Below are positions 21,852 to 29,935 of a stretch of DNA of 64,000 nucleotides, piece after piece (positions within the stretch are counted from its first letter, which is position 1; each line of letters starts with the position of its first letter). Both the position numbers and the translations under genes were made by a program. Source of the DNA: Ectorhizobium quercum (lineage in GTDB: Bacteria; Pseudomonadota; Alphaproteobacteria; Rhizobiales; Rhizobiaceae); NCBI RefSeq assembly GCF_026552795.1, contig NZ_JANFPI010000002.1, positions 620,001 to 684,000 on the forward strand. Direction: 5' to 3'. The notes under the pieces were generated by a model. It worked only from the letters and a program-made list of their open reading frames with translations. It made no database searches and had not been told where the DNA came from.

Positions 21852-22400
21852 ATGCTTCAAAAAACCCTGTTCGCCGGCCTGATGCTTGCCGGTGCGATGG
21901 CCTCGGCGGCCAATGCGCAGGACTTCCACCTGTCCAGCACGTCGATTGCCGAAGGCGCGCAGCTTGCGCCTGCCCATGTCTTTACCGGCTTCGGCTGCGA
22001 AGGCGGCAACCAGTCGCCGCAGCTTTCCTGGTCGGGCGCACCCGAGGGCACGAAAAGCTTCGCGATCACCGCCTATGACCCGGATGCGCCGACCGGTTCG
22101 GGCTGGTGGCACTGGAATGCCGTGAACATCCCGGCCTCCGTCACCTCCCTCGAACCCAGTGCAAGCGGCCACGGCGCGATGCCGGAAGGAGCCGTCGAAA
22201 TCGCCAACGATTACGGCGCAGCCGGTTTCGGTGGCGCCTGCCCGCCGCCCGGCGAGGTGCATCGCTATATCTTCACGGTGCATGCCCTGTCGACGGAGCG
22301 GCTGGAACTGCCCGACAATCCGGGCAACGCACTGGTCGGCTTCATGATCGGCGCCAACACGATCGGGACCGCCCGCATCACCGCCGTCTATAACCGCTGA
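21852..22400 (+). CDS. YbhB/YbcL family (PEBP/Raf kinase inhibitor-like) exported protein
   Basis: A 182-residue phosphatidylethanolamine-binding-like protein. The first 22 residues are a signal peptide (cleavage near ANA|QD). The conserved ligand-pocket elements are present: GGNQSPQLSW, DPDAPTGSGWWHW, and the ACPPPGEVHRYIF loop. The cellular role of bacterial PEBP proteins is poorly known. The start at 21852 is chosen over an upstream ATG because it has AAGGA upstream and begins the signal peptide. It is convergent with the dehydratase gene. Confidence 0.9.
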   Translation: MLQKTLFAGLMLAGAMASAANAQDFHLSSTSIAEGAQLAPAHVFTGFGCEGGNQSPQLSWSGAPEGTKSFAITAYDPDAPTGSGWWHWNAVNIPASVTSLEPSASGHGAMPEGAVEIANDYGAAGFGGACPPPGEVHRYIFTVHALSTERLELPDNPGNALVGFMIGANTIGTARITAVYNR

Positions 22401-22466
22401 TCCGCAACCGGGATGGCAGCCGACGCGCTGCCATCTCCCCCTGCTAAACGGGACGGGGCCTCTGCA

Positions 22467-24173
22467 TCACAGACAGTCCCGGACCGGCGGTATGCAGAAA
22501 TCGAAATCGCACCCCTCGTCCGCCTGCCGGATCGATTGCCGGTAAAGCCGGGCATAGCCATAGAGGGCCTTCTCGCACGGCTGCGTTTGCGCAAGCCGAA
22601 AGGCGATCTCTTCGGGAGCCACTTCGAGCAACAGCGAGCGGGCCGCGGCGTCGAGGGCAATGATATCGCCTGAGCGCACGGCTTGCAGAGGACCGCCGGC
22701 CGCAGCTTCCGGCGTGATGTGGAGAACGATCGTGCCGAACGCCGTGCCGCTCATCCGCGCATCCGAAATGCGGACCATATCCTTGACGCCCTGCTGGGCA
22801 AGCTTCTTCGGGATCGGTATGTAACCCGCCTCGGGCATGCCCGGCGCGCCGATGGGACCGGCATTCTTCAGCACGAGAATATCGTCGGGATTGACGTCGA
22901 GGTCCGGGGAATCGATCCGTTCAGCCATATCCGCCAGCGAATCGAACACCACCGCCCGTCCCCGGTGCTTCAGCAGCGCCGGGCTTGCCGCGGCCGTCTT
23001 CAGCAGGGCGCCGCCCGGCGCCAGATTGCCGCCGAGAACGACCATGCTTTCGCCTGCGACCACGGGATCGTCCGTGCCGCGAACCACATCCTGTGGCCAG
23101 GCGGGCGGCGCCGCATCGATGTTGTCACCCAGCGTCCTGCCCGTGATCGTGAGTGCGTCCGTCTTCATCAGCCCGCGCAAGGCGTGCAGGATCGGCGTCA
23201 GGCCACCGGCCCGGTGCAGGTCTTCCATGTAGCCCCGCCCGGACGGTTTCAGGTCGACCAGAACCGGCGTTTCCCGGCTGATCCTGTCGACCGTCTCCAG
23301 CGAGACCTTGATCCCCAGACGTCCGGCCATAGCGGTGAGATGAATGATCGCATTGGTGGACCCGCCGGCCGCCATGACCGTGCGGAAGGCATTTTCGAAG
23401 GCAGGGACCGTCATGATGTCGGAGGGCTTCAGCCCCTCGCGCGCGATCTCGACGGCGCGGGTCCCGGTCAGCTCGGCAATCCGCCGGCGTTCCGAGGAGA
23501 CGGCGGGCGCGCAGGCGCCGCCCGGCAGCATCATGCCCATCGCCTCGACCGCAAGCGCCATCGTCGAAGCGGTTCCCATCACGCCACATGTGCCGATCGT
23601 CGGCGCCAGATTGTCGCTGACCTCGGCGATCTGCCCGGCATCCAGTTCTCCAGCCCGGAACCGTCCCCAGAAACGGCGGCAATCCGTGCAGGCGCCAAGG
23701 CGTTCGCCGCGCCACGAGCCGGCCATCATCGGGCCGGTCACGAGCATGATAGCCGGGATGTCGGCGCTCGCCGCCCCCATTAGCAAGGCCGGCACCGTCT
23801 TGTCGCAACCGCCGATCAGGATCACCGCATCCATCGGCTGGGCCCGGATCATTTCCTCCGCATCCATCGCCATCAGGTTGCGCAGATACATGGTCGACGG
23901 GTGGGCGAAACTCTCCTGAAGGGAAATGACCGGGAACGGCACGGGAATGGCGCCCGCCAGCATCACGCCGCGCGACGCCGCCTCGATCAGGTCGGGCATG
24001 TTGCGGTGACAGGCGTTGAAACCCGATCCGGTGTCGACGATGCCGATCACCGGACGCTCCAGCGCCTCGTCGGTGTAGCCCATCGCCTTGATGAACGCCT
24101 TTCGCAGATAGGCCGCGAACTCCGCATCGCCGTAGTGCGCAACGTTGCGGCGCAGGCCCTTTCCCTCCGGCAT
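22467..24173 (-). CDS. IlvD/Edd family dehydratase (sugar-acid dehydratase type)
   Basis: A 568-residue iron-sulfur dehydratase. Cluster-ligand regions are intact: GGCDKTVPA, GACTDCRRF, and GTCGVMGTASTMA. The active-site segment SDARMSGTAFGTIVLH near the C-terminus and the overall length match the pentonate/aldonate dehydratases (such as arabinonate or xylonate dehydratase) more than IlvD. It would convert a sugar acid to its 2-keto-3-deoxy form. It is divergent from a GntR regulator. Its promoter holds both an AT-rich palindrome and a GCAA-N6-TTGC site, the latter shared with the cyclitol island. Confidence 0.9.
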   Translation of the reverse strand: MPEGKGLRRNVAHYGDAEFAAYLRKAFIKAMGYTDEALERPVIGIVDTGSGFNACHRNMPDLIEAASRGVMLAGAIPVPFPVISLQESFAHPSTMYLRNLMAMDAEEMIRAQPMDAVILIGGCDKTVPALLMGAASADIPAIMLVTGPMMAGSWRGERLGACTDCRRFWGRFRAGELDAGQIAEVSDNLAPTIGTCGVMGTASTMALAVEAMGMMLPGGACAPAVSSERRRIAELTGTRAVEIAREGLKPSDIMTVPAFENAFRTVMAAGGSTNAIIHLTAMAGRLGIKVSLETVDRISRETPVLVDLKPSGRGYMEDLHRAGGLTPILHALRGLMKTDALTITGRTLGDNIDAAPPAWPQDVVRGTDDPVVAGESMVVLGGNLAPGGALLKTAAASPALLKHRGRAVVFDSLADMAERIDSPDLDVNPDDILVLKNAGPIGAPGMPEAGYIPIPKKLAQQGVKDMVRISDARMSGTAFGTIVLHITPEAAAGGPLQAVRSGDIIALDAAARSLLLEVAPEEIAFRLAQTQPCEKALYGYARLYRQSIRQADEGCDFDFCIPPVRDCL

Positions 24174-24191
24174 GGCACGCTCTCCTTATGG

Positions 24192-24212
24192 TTTCGCAAC
24201 AGTGGTTGCACC
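24192..24212. promoter_or_regulatory. Candidate GCAA-N6-TTGC site before the dehydratase gene
   Basis: GCAACAGTGGTTGC at 24196-24209 in the flank TTTCGCAACA is identical over its first 10 bases to the site before the cyclitol-island rpiR (52476). It lies 19 bp upstream of the dehydratase start, next to the ribosome binding site. Its centre is less AT-rich than the other sites, so it is the weakest of the five. Confidence 0.35.
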
Positions 24213-24226
24213 TGCCGCCATTACTG

Positions 24227-24242
24227 TCAATAATATTATTAA
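24227..24242. promoter_or_regulatory. AT-rich palindrome in the ilvD-like/gntR divergent promoter
   Basis: TCAATAATATTATTAA is a 16 bp palindrome with one mismatched pair. Read on the minus strand it runs straight into TTGACA (24230-24225), a perfect -35 hexamer pointing to the dehydratase gene. It is a likely operator for the adjacent GntR regulator. Confidence 0.6.
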
Positions 24243-24326
24243 TAATAAACCGAGGCCTGCCTTGCTTGACAAGATCGGCCGTTTCTGGCTGGACAACACC
24301 CCACACCCCGGTTAGCGCTCGAAGCT

Positions 24327-24989
24327 ATGGATCTGGAACACACCGCCGAAGACATTGCCCAGCTTCTGGAAGAGGACATCGTCCTCTGCCGCATCCTGCC
24401 GCGCGAGCGCCTGCCGGAAGACCAGTTGATGGAGCGCTTCGGCACCAAGCGCCACGTCATCCGCAAGGCGCTGCAATTGCTGGCGACGACCGGGGTTCTC
24501 GAGCACATCCCGAACAAGGGCGCCCAGGTGCGCGCCTTTTCGCCGGACGAGGTCCGCAACCTTTACGACCTGCGGGCGCTGCTCGAAACCGAAGCCGCCT
24601 CGAAAATCCCGCTGCCGCTGACCCCGGAGGCGGAAGAAAAGCTGCGCGAGGCGCAATCGGTCCATGACGCCGCCGTGGAAGCGGACGATCCGGCCCGGAT
24701 ATTCCGGGCCAACATCGCCTTCCACCGGGAGCTCTTTTCGCTTTGCCCCAATCCGTTCCTGGTGGAAGCCGTCGAGATGGCATCGCGCCGCGCGCATGGA
24801 ATCCGCTTCGCCGCCCTGGGCGATCCGGACGCTGTGCGGGAAGCGCGCGAACAGCATTATGCGATGATAGCGGCCGCGGTCGAGGGGCGGCGCGACGACC
24901 TGATCCGCCTGTGCCGCGAACATCTGCCCGCCTCCGGCGAAGCCTATCTTCGCCTCACCGCACCACTGGCCCGCCGCGCCACCCGCTAG
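24327..24989 (+). CDS. GntR family transcriptional regulator (FCD subfamily)
   Basis: A 220-residue regulator. The winged HTH lies at about residues 10-75 (LMERFGTKRHVIRKALQLLA, then GVLEHIPNKGAQVR). An all-helical FCD effector domain follows at about 82-205, with the metal/ligand His and Asp pattern in RANIAFHRELF and the later REQHYAMIAAA. FCD regulators of divergent dehydratase genes usually sense sugar acids. Near-identical AT-rich palindromes lie before and after the gene and are its probable operators. Confidence 0.9.
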   Translation: MDLEHTAEDIAQLLEEDIVLCRILPRERLPEDQLMERFGTKRHVIRKALQLLATTGVLEHIPNKGAQVRAFSPDEVRNLYDLRALLETEAASKIPLPLTPEAEEKLREAQSVHDAAVEADDPARIFRANIAFHRELFSLCPNPFLVEAVEMASRRAHGIRFAALGDPDAVREAREQHYAMIAAAVEGRRDDLIRLCREHLPASGEAYLRLTAPLARRATR

Positions 24990-25128
24990 CGCTACCCTAC
25001 GCTCCTCGTCCCCTCCGCGCCGATGCCGGCCCGGGGCACGATTGACGCTCATTCCAGCCACCCAGGACCACCTGTCCGCCAACGCCCCACATCAGAGCGA
25101 CCGGCCGTTCAACGGCACTTTAGTATTA

Positions 25129-25144
25129 TCAATAATATTATTGA
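25129..25144. promoter_or_regulatory. Perfect 16 bp AT-rich palindrome downstream of gntR
   Basis: TCAATAATATTATTGA is a perfect palindrome, followed on the plus strand by TTGACA (25141-25146). The 16 bases AATAATATTATTGACA are identical to those in the dehydratase promoter read on the minus strand. It lies in the 271 bp space between the convergent gntR and SDR genes, and no gene starts behind it. The rest of that space shows nothing recognisable. Confidence 0.6.
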
Positions 25145-25260
25145 CAATTTTGTTCTGTCTGTCCAAACTCCGTTCACATCAAGCACGAGCGGTCCGGCCC
25201 CCTCTGACCGTTCATCGCGGGCGGCGGTCCGGGACATACCCTCCCCGGGTCGCCGCCGTT

Positions 25261-26019
25261 TCAATGCGCCGAGAAGCGCATCGCCCCGTCCACGGGAATG
25301 ACCGCGCCGGTGATGTAGCGGGCAAGCGGCGAAACGAGGAAGGCCACGAGATGGGCGATATCCTCTGGATCGCCGAAATAGCCGATCGGAATGTTCGCGG
25401 CGATGAACCGTTGCCGCGCCTCCTCGGTGGGATACATCTTCGTCAGGATCTGCTCGCTGTTGATGCGGCCCGGCGCGATGGTATTGACGGTGATGCCGTC
25501 GGCGGCCACGTCGCAGGCCAGCCCCTTGGCCCACAGGTGAAGCGCCGCCTTGGCAGCCATCGCCGCATTGAGGGCGCGCGGCTCCATCGATCCACTGATA
25601 TTGACGATGCGTCCCCAGCGCCGCTCCTGCATGGACGGAAGCACGGCGGCGGCAAAGCGCCGGATCGCGTGGAAATTCAGGGCGAAGGCCTCGTCCCACA
25701 CCTCCTCGGAGGCATCGAGCGGAACCGGCCGCGAGCCGCCGGCGGAATTCACCAGAATGTCGATGCCGCCAAGCGTCCCGGCAGCGTCCGAGACGATGGA
25801 CGAAACCGTGGATGCGTCTGTCACATCACCCGTCAACACGAGAGGGCGTTGTCCACCGCCAGCCTCGATTTCCGCCGCCAGCCGTTCGAGAGGCTCGCCC
25901 CGGCGCGCGGTGATCGCGATACGCACGCCCTCCGCCGCCAGCGCCCGGGCGATACCGGCGCCGATCCCGGCGCTCGCTCCCGTCACCAGCGCCGTCCTGT
26001 CCTTCAGATTGAGATCCAT
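25261..26019 (-). CDS. SDR family protein lacking the catalytic tyrosine
   Basis: A 252-residue short-chain dehydrogenase-like protein, last gene of the hydantoinase/TRAP operon. The cofactor motif TGASAGIGAG, NSAGG and the C-terminal PVDGAMRFSAH are typical. The YxxxK motif is replaced: the region reads NAAMAAKAALH, so Lys remains but Tyr is Ala. The Ser region is NISGS. It may use another residue, or act on a substrate needing no general acid. Start: of two ATGs the second (26019) is chosen because AGGAGA lies 6 nt before it and touches the first. It begins 61 bp after hyuB. Confidence 0.85.
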   Translation of the reverse strand: MDLNLKDRTALVTGASAGIGAGIARALAAEGVRIAITARRGEPLERLAAEIEAGGGQRPLVLTGDVTDASTVSSIVSDAAGTLGGIDILVNSAGGSRPVPLDASEEVWDEAFALNFHAIRRFAAAVLPSMQERRWGRIVNISGSMEPRALNAAMAAKAALHLWAKGLACDVAADGITVNTIAPGRINSEQILTKMYPTEEARQRFIAANIPIGYFGDPEDIAHLVAFLVSPLARYITGAVIPVDGAMRFSAH

Positions 26020-26080
26020 CGCCATTCTCCTGTACGCTCGACCGAAAGAGGTTGAATTGAGCCGGAAGGCTTCGCCCGCA

Positions 26081-27826
26081 TCACGAGACGGTCTCGTCCC
26101 GCGCGGCCCGCAATTCCTCCCGGCGTTGCGCCGTCGCGGCCGGGTCGATCTTCGGGCCGGAAAAGACGACCCCGTAGGCACGGGCGGCATGATCCGGCGT
26201 CACAGTGCCTTCGGCAAGATCGCTCTCAATGTCAACGAGCGCCCGCTCGAGCGGGTCGCCATAGCCGCCGCCGGACGGAGAGACATGGCGGAAAACATCG
26301 CCCGTCTTCAAAGTATAGGGCTCGGTGACGAGAACCGGAAGCGTGACGACATCACCATTGGCGCGACGGATCGTACTGTCCGGTCCGCAGCCGTTCCCGC
26401 CGCCGAACAGGCCGTGCGGCGGAAAGGCGCGCTTGTCCGACCGCAGGGAGAAAACGCCTTCCTTACCGAGAAACAGGTATTCGCGAATGAAGGAATTGCC
26501 GCCGCGATGGCGGCCGGCACCGCCGGTGTCGGACACCGTTCCGTAGTTCAGGATGCGCAGGGGATAGCTCGCCTCGATCATCTCCACCGGTACATTGGCC
26601 TGGTTGGCGCCCATGTGGGGAACGCCGACCTGACCGTCGTGGTCCCGCCCGGCGCCCCAGGTGCCCATCACCGTCTCGGTGAAGACGAAAGGCTTGCCCT
26701 CGTGCCAGCCGCCGAAGGTCGGCACGGTCGAACCGCCCATGCCGTCCGCCGTCACCCGGTCCGGCAAGGCCTTCGCGAGCGCGCCGAACATGGCGTCGAT
26801 CACCCGGTAGCCGGTGATGCCACGCGCGCCGCAGGGGGCCGGATGCACGGAATTGACCACCGTTCCGGCGGGCGCCGTCACCGTGATCGCCCGCTCGAAG
26901 CCGCGGCAGTTCGGGATTTCCGATTTCATCACCGAGCGCAGGGCGGTGTAGACGCTTGCCTTGGTGAAGGGCAGAGGCGTGTTCACCCCGCCCTTGACCT
27001 GCGGCGAGGAGCCGGTGAAATCCACGCAAAGCCGGTCGCCCTCGATGGTCACGGCAAGCTGGATGACGATAGGTTCCGGGTTCTGGCCGAGCCCGTCGAG
27101 ATGGTCGGTAAAACCGAAGACGCCGTCGGGCAGTTCCGCGATCTCGGCCCGCGCCAGTCGCTCGGCATAATTGTGCAGTTCCTCGGCATAGGCGAGCACC
27201 TCCGCCGCACCGTAGCGGTCGAGCAATTCGGTGAAGGAGCGCCGGCCGGCCTTGCAGGCCGCCATCTGCGCCCGCAGGTCGCCGGTCACGAGGTCCGGCA
27301 CCCGCACGTTCAGGCCGATGATCTCCCAGATCGCGTCGTTGGCGACACCGGCGTCGTAGAGCTTGAGGAACGGCAGGCGCAGCCCCTCCTGGAAGATCTC
27401 GGTCGCGCCGAGCGCATTCGATCCCGGCACGATGCCGCCAACATCGGCGTGATGCGCGACCGTCGTCATCCACGCCACCAGCGCGCCGCCATGAAAGACC
27501 GGTTCGACGATGTAGATGTCGGGCAGATGCTGGCCCGCGGCCGCGTAGGGGTCGTTGCCGATGAAGACATCGCCTTCGCGGATCTGTCCGGCATAGCGGC
27601 TGCGCAGGTGCTGCATCGCATCGTAGAAACTGCCGAGGTGCATGGGCGTCGTCACGCCCTGCGCCAGGGTCTGGCCCTGCGCATCGCAAAGGGCGGTCGA
27701 ATAGTCCATCGAATCGCGCACGATGGGCGAATAGGCGGCCCGCATCAGCATCAGGGCCATCTCGTCCGCGACGGAATCGAAGGCGTTCTTGAGAACTTCC
27801 AGCCGGATGGGATCAATGACGGTCAT
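26081..27826 (-). CDS. hyuB: Hydantoinase B/oxoprolinase family protein (second copy of operon)
   Basis: A 581-residue HyuB subunit. It opens with the family signature DPIRLEVLKNAFDSVADEM and contains HLPDIYIVEPVF, AHHADVGG and GGGNGCGPDS, all typical. With HyuA it forms an enzyme hydrolysing hydantoins, N-methylhydantoin or 5-oxoproline-like lactams, usually ATP-dependent. It overlaps the upstream hyuA stop by 14 bp, so the two are translationally coupled. It differs clearly in sequence from the HyuB at 32880-34460, so the two pairs are unlikely to be a recent duplication. Confidence 0.93.
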   Translation of the reverse strand: MTVIDPIRLEVLKNAFDSVADEMALMLMRAAYSPIVRDSMDYSTALCDAQGQTLAQGVTTPMHLGSFYDAMQHLRSRYAGQIREGDVFIGNDPYAAAGQHLPDIYIVEPVFHGGALVAWMTTVAHHADVGGIVPGSNALGATEIFQEGLRLPFLKLYDAGVANDAIWEIIGLNVRVPDLVTGDLRAQMAACKAGRRSFTELLDRYGAAEVLAYAEELHNYAERLARAEIAELPDGVFGFTDHLDGLGQNPEPIVIQLAVTIEGDRLCVDFTGSSPQVKGGVNTPLPFTKASVYTALRSVMKSEIPNCRGFERAITVTAPAGTVVNSVHPAPCGARGITGYRVIDAMFGALAKALPDRVTADGMGGSTVPTFGGWHEGKPFVFTETVMGTWGAGRDHDGQVGVPHMGANQANVPVEMIEASYPLRILNYGTVSDTGGAGRHRGGNSFIREYLFLGKEGVFSLRSDKRAFPPHGLFGGGNGCGPDSTIRRANGDVVTLPVLVTEPYTLKTGDVFRHVSPSGGGYGDPLERALVDIESDLAEGTVTPDHAARAYGVVFSGPKIDPAATAQRREELRAARDETVS

Positions 27827-29930
27827 GGTCTTTTCCTTCCCCGCCGCGTTCGAGCGCGGGCAGCGTCACGACGATGTTGCCATAGGTGTCGACAGAGGCC
27901 CGGCAATCGGGCGGCACGATCGTCGTGCCCTCGTATTCCTCGACGATCATCGGCCCGGGAACGGGCGTTGCCGAAAGCGCCGAGCGGTTGACGACCTTGG
28001 CGCGGACGCGCCCGAACTGCGGCCCGAAATAGACGCTGCGCCATTTCGGCTCGACCTGCGGACGCGGCGTGAAGGCCGGCAAGCCGTCCCCGGTCTTCTC
28101 CACCCGCGCCGTCAACCTGAGCGTCACGATTTCCACATCGGTATCGGCCAGCCGGTAGCCGTAGGTCCGCTCGTGCGCGCGGTCGAAGCGCTCGCGCACC
28201 GCCGCCCGGCCTTCGGGCGTGAGGGTCGCGCTTTCCTCGAAGGGCAGCGTCAGCTCGAAGGCCTGCCCGCGATAGCGGAAATCGGCGTGCCGTTCGAGCG
28301 TGACGGTTTCCACCGCCCGGCCGAGTTCGCCCGCCGCCTTGGCGGAAAGGTCCGCGTAACGCTGCCGGAGCGCGGCGGCATCGGCCGTCATCAGGCTTTT
28401 CAGGAAGGCCATCGAAACGCCGGTCTCGACATCGGCATAGAGAAGGCCGAGCGCGCTGAACACGCCGGCGCCGGGCGGCACGAACACCGTGGTGATGCCC
28501 AGCGCCCGGGCAAGCGACACCGAATGGATGCCGCCATTGCCGCCGAAGGCAATCATGGCGAACTCACGCGGATCGCGGCCGCGGAAGGTCGTGACCGACT
28601 TGACGGCGCGGGTCATGACCGTCGTCACCAGTTCATGCACGCCATAGGCCGCCTGATCGAGATCGATCCCGAGGGGACCCACTACCACCCGGTCGAGCGC
28701 CGCGACCGAAAGGTCGAAGTCGACCGGCACGGAACCGCCGGCGAGCGCCTCGGGATTGAGAAAGCCGAGAACGACATTGGCGTCGGTCACGGTCGGCTCC
28801 GTTCCGCCCTTTCCGTAGCAGGCCGGTCCGGGAAAGGCGCCGGCGCTGTGCGGGCCGACCTTCAGCGCGCCGGCGCGGTCGGTCCACACGATGGAACCGC
28901 CGCCGGCACCGACCTCGGAAATGTCGATGACCGGCAGTTTCAGCGCATAGCCGCCGCCCTTGGCGAGCTTGGACGCCAGCGAGATGCCGCCGCCGACCTC
29001 GTAGTCGTCGGTCTTCAGAAGGGTCCCGTTCTCGATGAGCGAGGCCTTCGCCGTCGTGCCGCCCATGTCGAAGGAGATCGCATCGCGGTAGCCAGCGGCG
29101 ACCATCGTGTTGCGCGCGCCGAGCACACCTGCCGCCGGGCCGCATTCGACGATCTGCGCCGGCCGCGCGATGACGCTGCGGGCATCGATGATGCCGCCCG
29201 CCGAGTGCATCATGAAGAAGCGCGACGGCAGGCCGGCATCGCTGAGCCCGGCCGTCAGCGATTCCAGATAGGTGCGCACGGGCGGTCCGACATAGGCGTT
29301 GATGACGGAGGTGCTGGTGCGCTCGTATTCGCGGATTTCCGGCAGCACGTCGACGGAGAGCGACACGAACAGGTCCGGGAAGCGTTCGGCGATCAGCGCG
29401 CCGATGCGCCGCTCATGGGCGGGGTTGGCATAGGAATGCAGAAGGCAGACCGCCACGGCCTCGATCCCCTCCGCAGCGATGACGTCGAGCGCAGCCATAA
29501 CGCTGTCCTCGTCGAGCGGGGTCACGACATGGCCTTCGAAATCCAGCCTTTCGTCCACCTCCAGCCGCCAGCGGCGGGGCGAAAGCGCCGGCGGCTTGCA
29601 ATAGAGCGGCTCGTAGAGCTTCGGGATGCGGATGCGGCGCATTTCCAGTACGTCGCGAAACCCGCGGGTCGTGATCAGCGCCGTCTTCGCGCCCTTGCCC
29701 TCCAGAATGACGTTGGTCGCCACCGTGCAGGCATGCATGACCTCGCCGACATCGCCCGGCGAAAGCCCCTCGGCCTCCAGAAGTTCGAGAATGCCGGCGA
29801 CCACGCCCCGCCCGTAATCGTCCGGCGTGGAGGAAACCTTGCGGGTGGCGATCGTGTGATCGTGGCGGATCATGGCCACGTCGGTGAACGTTCCGCCGAT
29901 ATCGGCGGCGATGCGCAGTTTGTTCGTCAT
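27813..29930 (-). CDS. hyuA: Hydantoinase A/oxoprolinase family protein (second copy of operon)
   Basis: A 705-residue HyuA subunit with the actin-like ATPase fold. N-terminal phosphate loop ADIGGTFTDVAM (residues 9-20), the ATNVILEGKGAKTALITT segment, a second nucleotide loop SFDMGGTTAKASL, and GAGGGSI. The C-terminal domain has the EYEGTTIVPP element. It activates the lactam or hydantoin ring with ATP for hydrolysis together with HyuB. It starts 5 bp upstream of the end of the TRAP permease gene block (TRAP stop at 29936), so uptake and hydrolysis are in one transcript. Confidence 0.93.
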   Translation of the reverse strand: MTNKLRIAADIGGTFTDVAMIRHDHTIATRKVSSTPDDYGRGVVAGILELLEAEGLSPGDVGEVMHACTVATNVILEGKGAKTALITTRGFRDVLEMRRIRIPKLYEPLYCKPPALSPRRWRLEVDERLDFEGHVVTPLDEDSVMAALDVIAAEGIEAVAVCLLHSYANPAHERRIGALIAERFPDLFVSLSVDVLPEIREYERTSTSVINAYVGPPVRTYLESLTAGLSDAGLPSRFFMMHSAGGIIDARSVIARPAQIVECGPAAGVLGARNTMVAAGYRDAISFDMGGTTAKASLIENGTLLKTDDYEVGGGISLASKLAKGGGYALKLPVIDISEVGAGGGSIVWTDRAGALKVGPHSAGAFPGPACYGKGGTEPTVTDANVVLGFLNPEALAGGSVPVDFDLSVAALDRVVVGPLGIDLDQAAYGVHELVTTVMTRAVKSVTTFRGRDPREFAMIAFGGNGGIHSVSLARALGITTVFVPPGAGVFSALGLLYADVETGVSMAFLKSLMTADAAALRQRYADLSAKAAGELGRAVETVTLERHADFRYRGQAFELTLPFEESATLTPEGRAAVRERFDRAHERTYGYRLADTDVEIVTLRLTARVEKTGDGLPAFTPRPQVEPKWRSVYFGPQFGRVRAKVVNRSALSATPVPGPMIVEEYEGTTIVPPDCRASVDTYGNIVVTLPALERGGEGKDHDRH

Positions 29931-29935
29931 CTTCG

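Noticed and set aside
25141..25260. A gene or small RNA driven by the TTGACA after the second palindrome
   Set aside because: No convincing -10 hexamer at 17 bp, no terminator and no open frame; kept only as a question in the findings.
25550..27991. Open frame of 813 codons on the plus strand opposite hyuB
   Set aside because: It mirrors the high third-position GC of the minus-strand hyuB gene. Its translation is Arg/Ala/Gly/His-rich with no domain, and hyuB is clearly the real gene.
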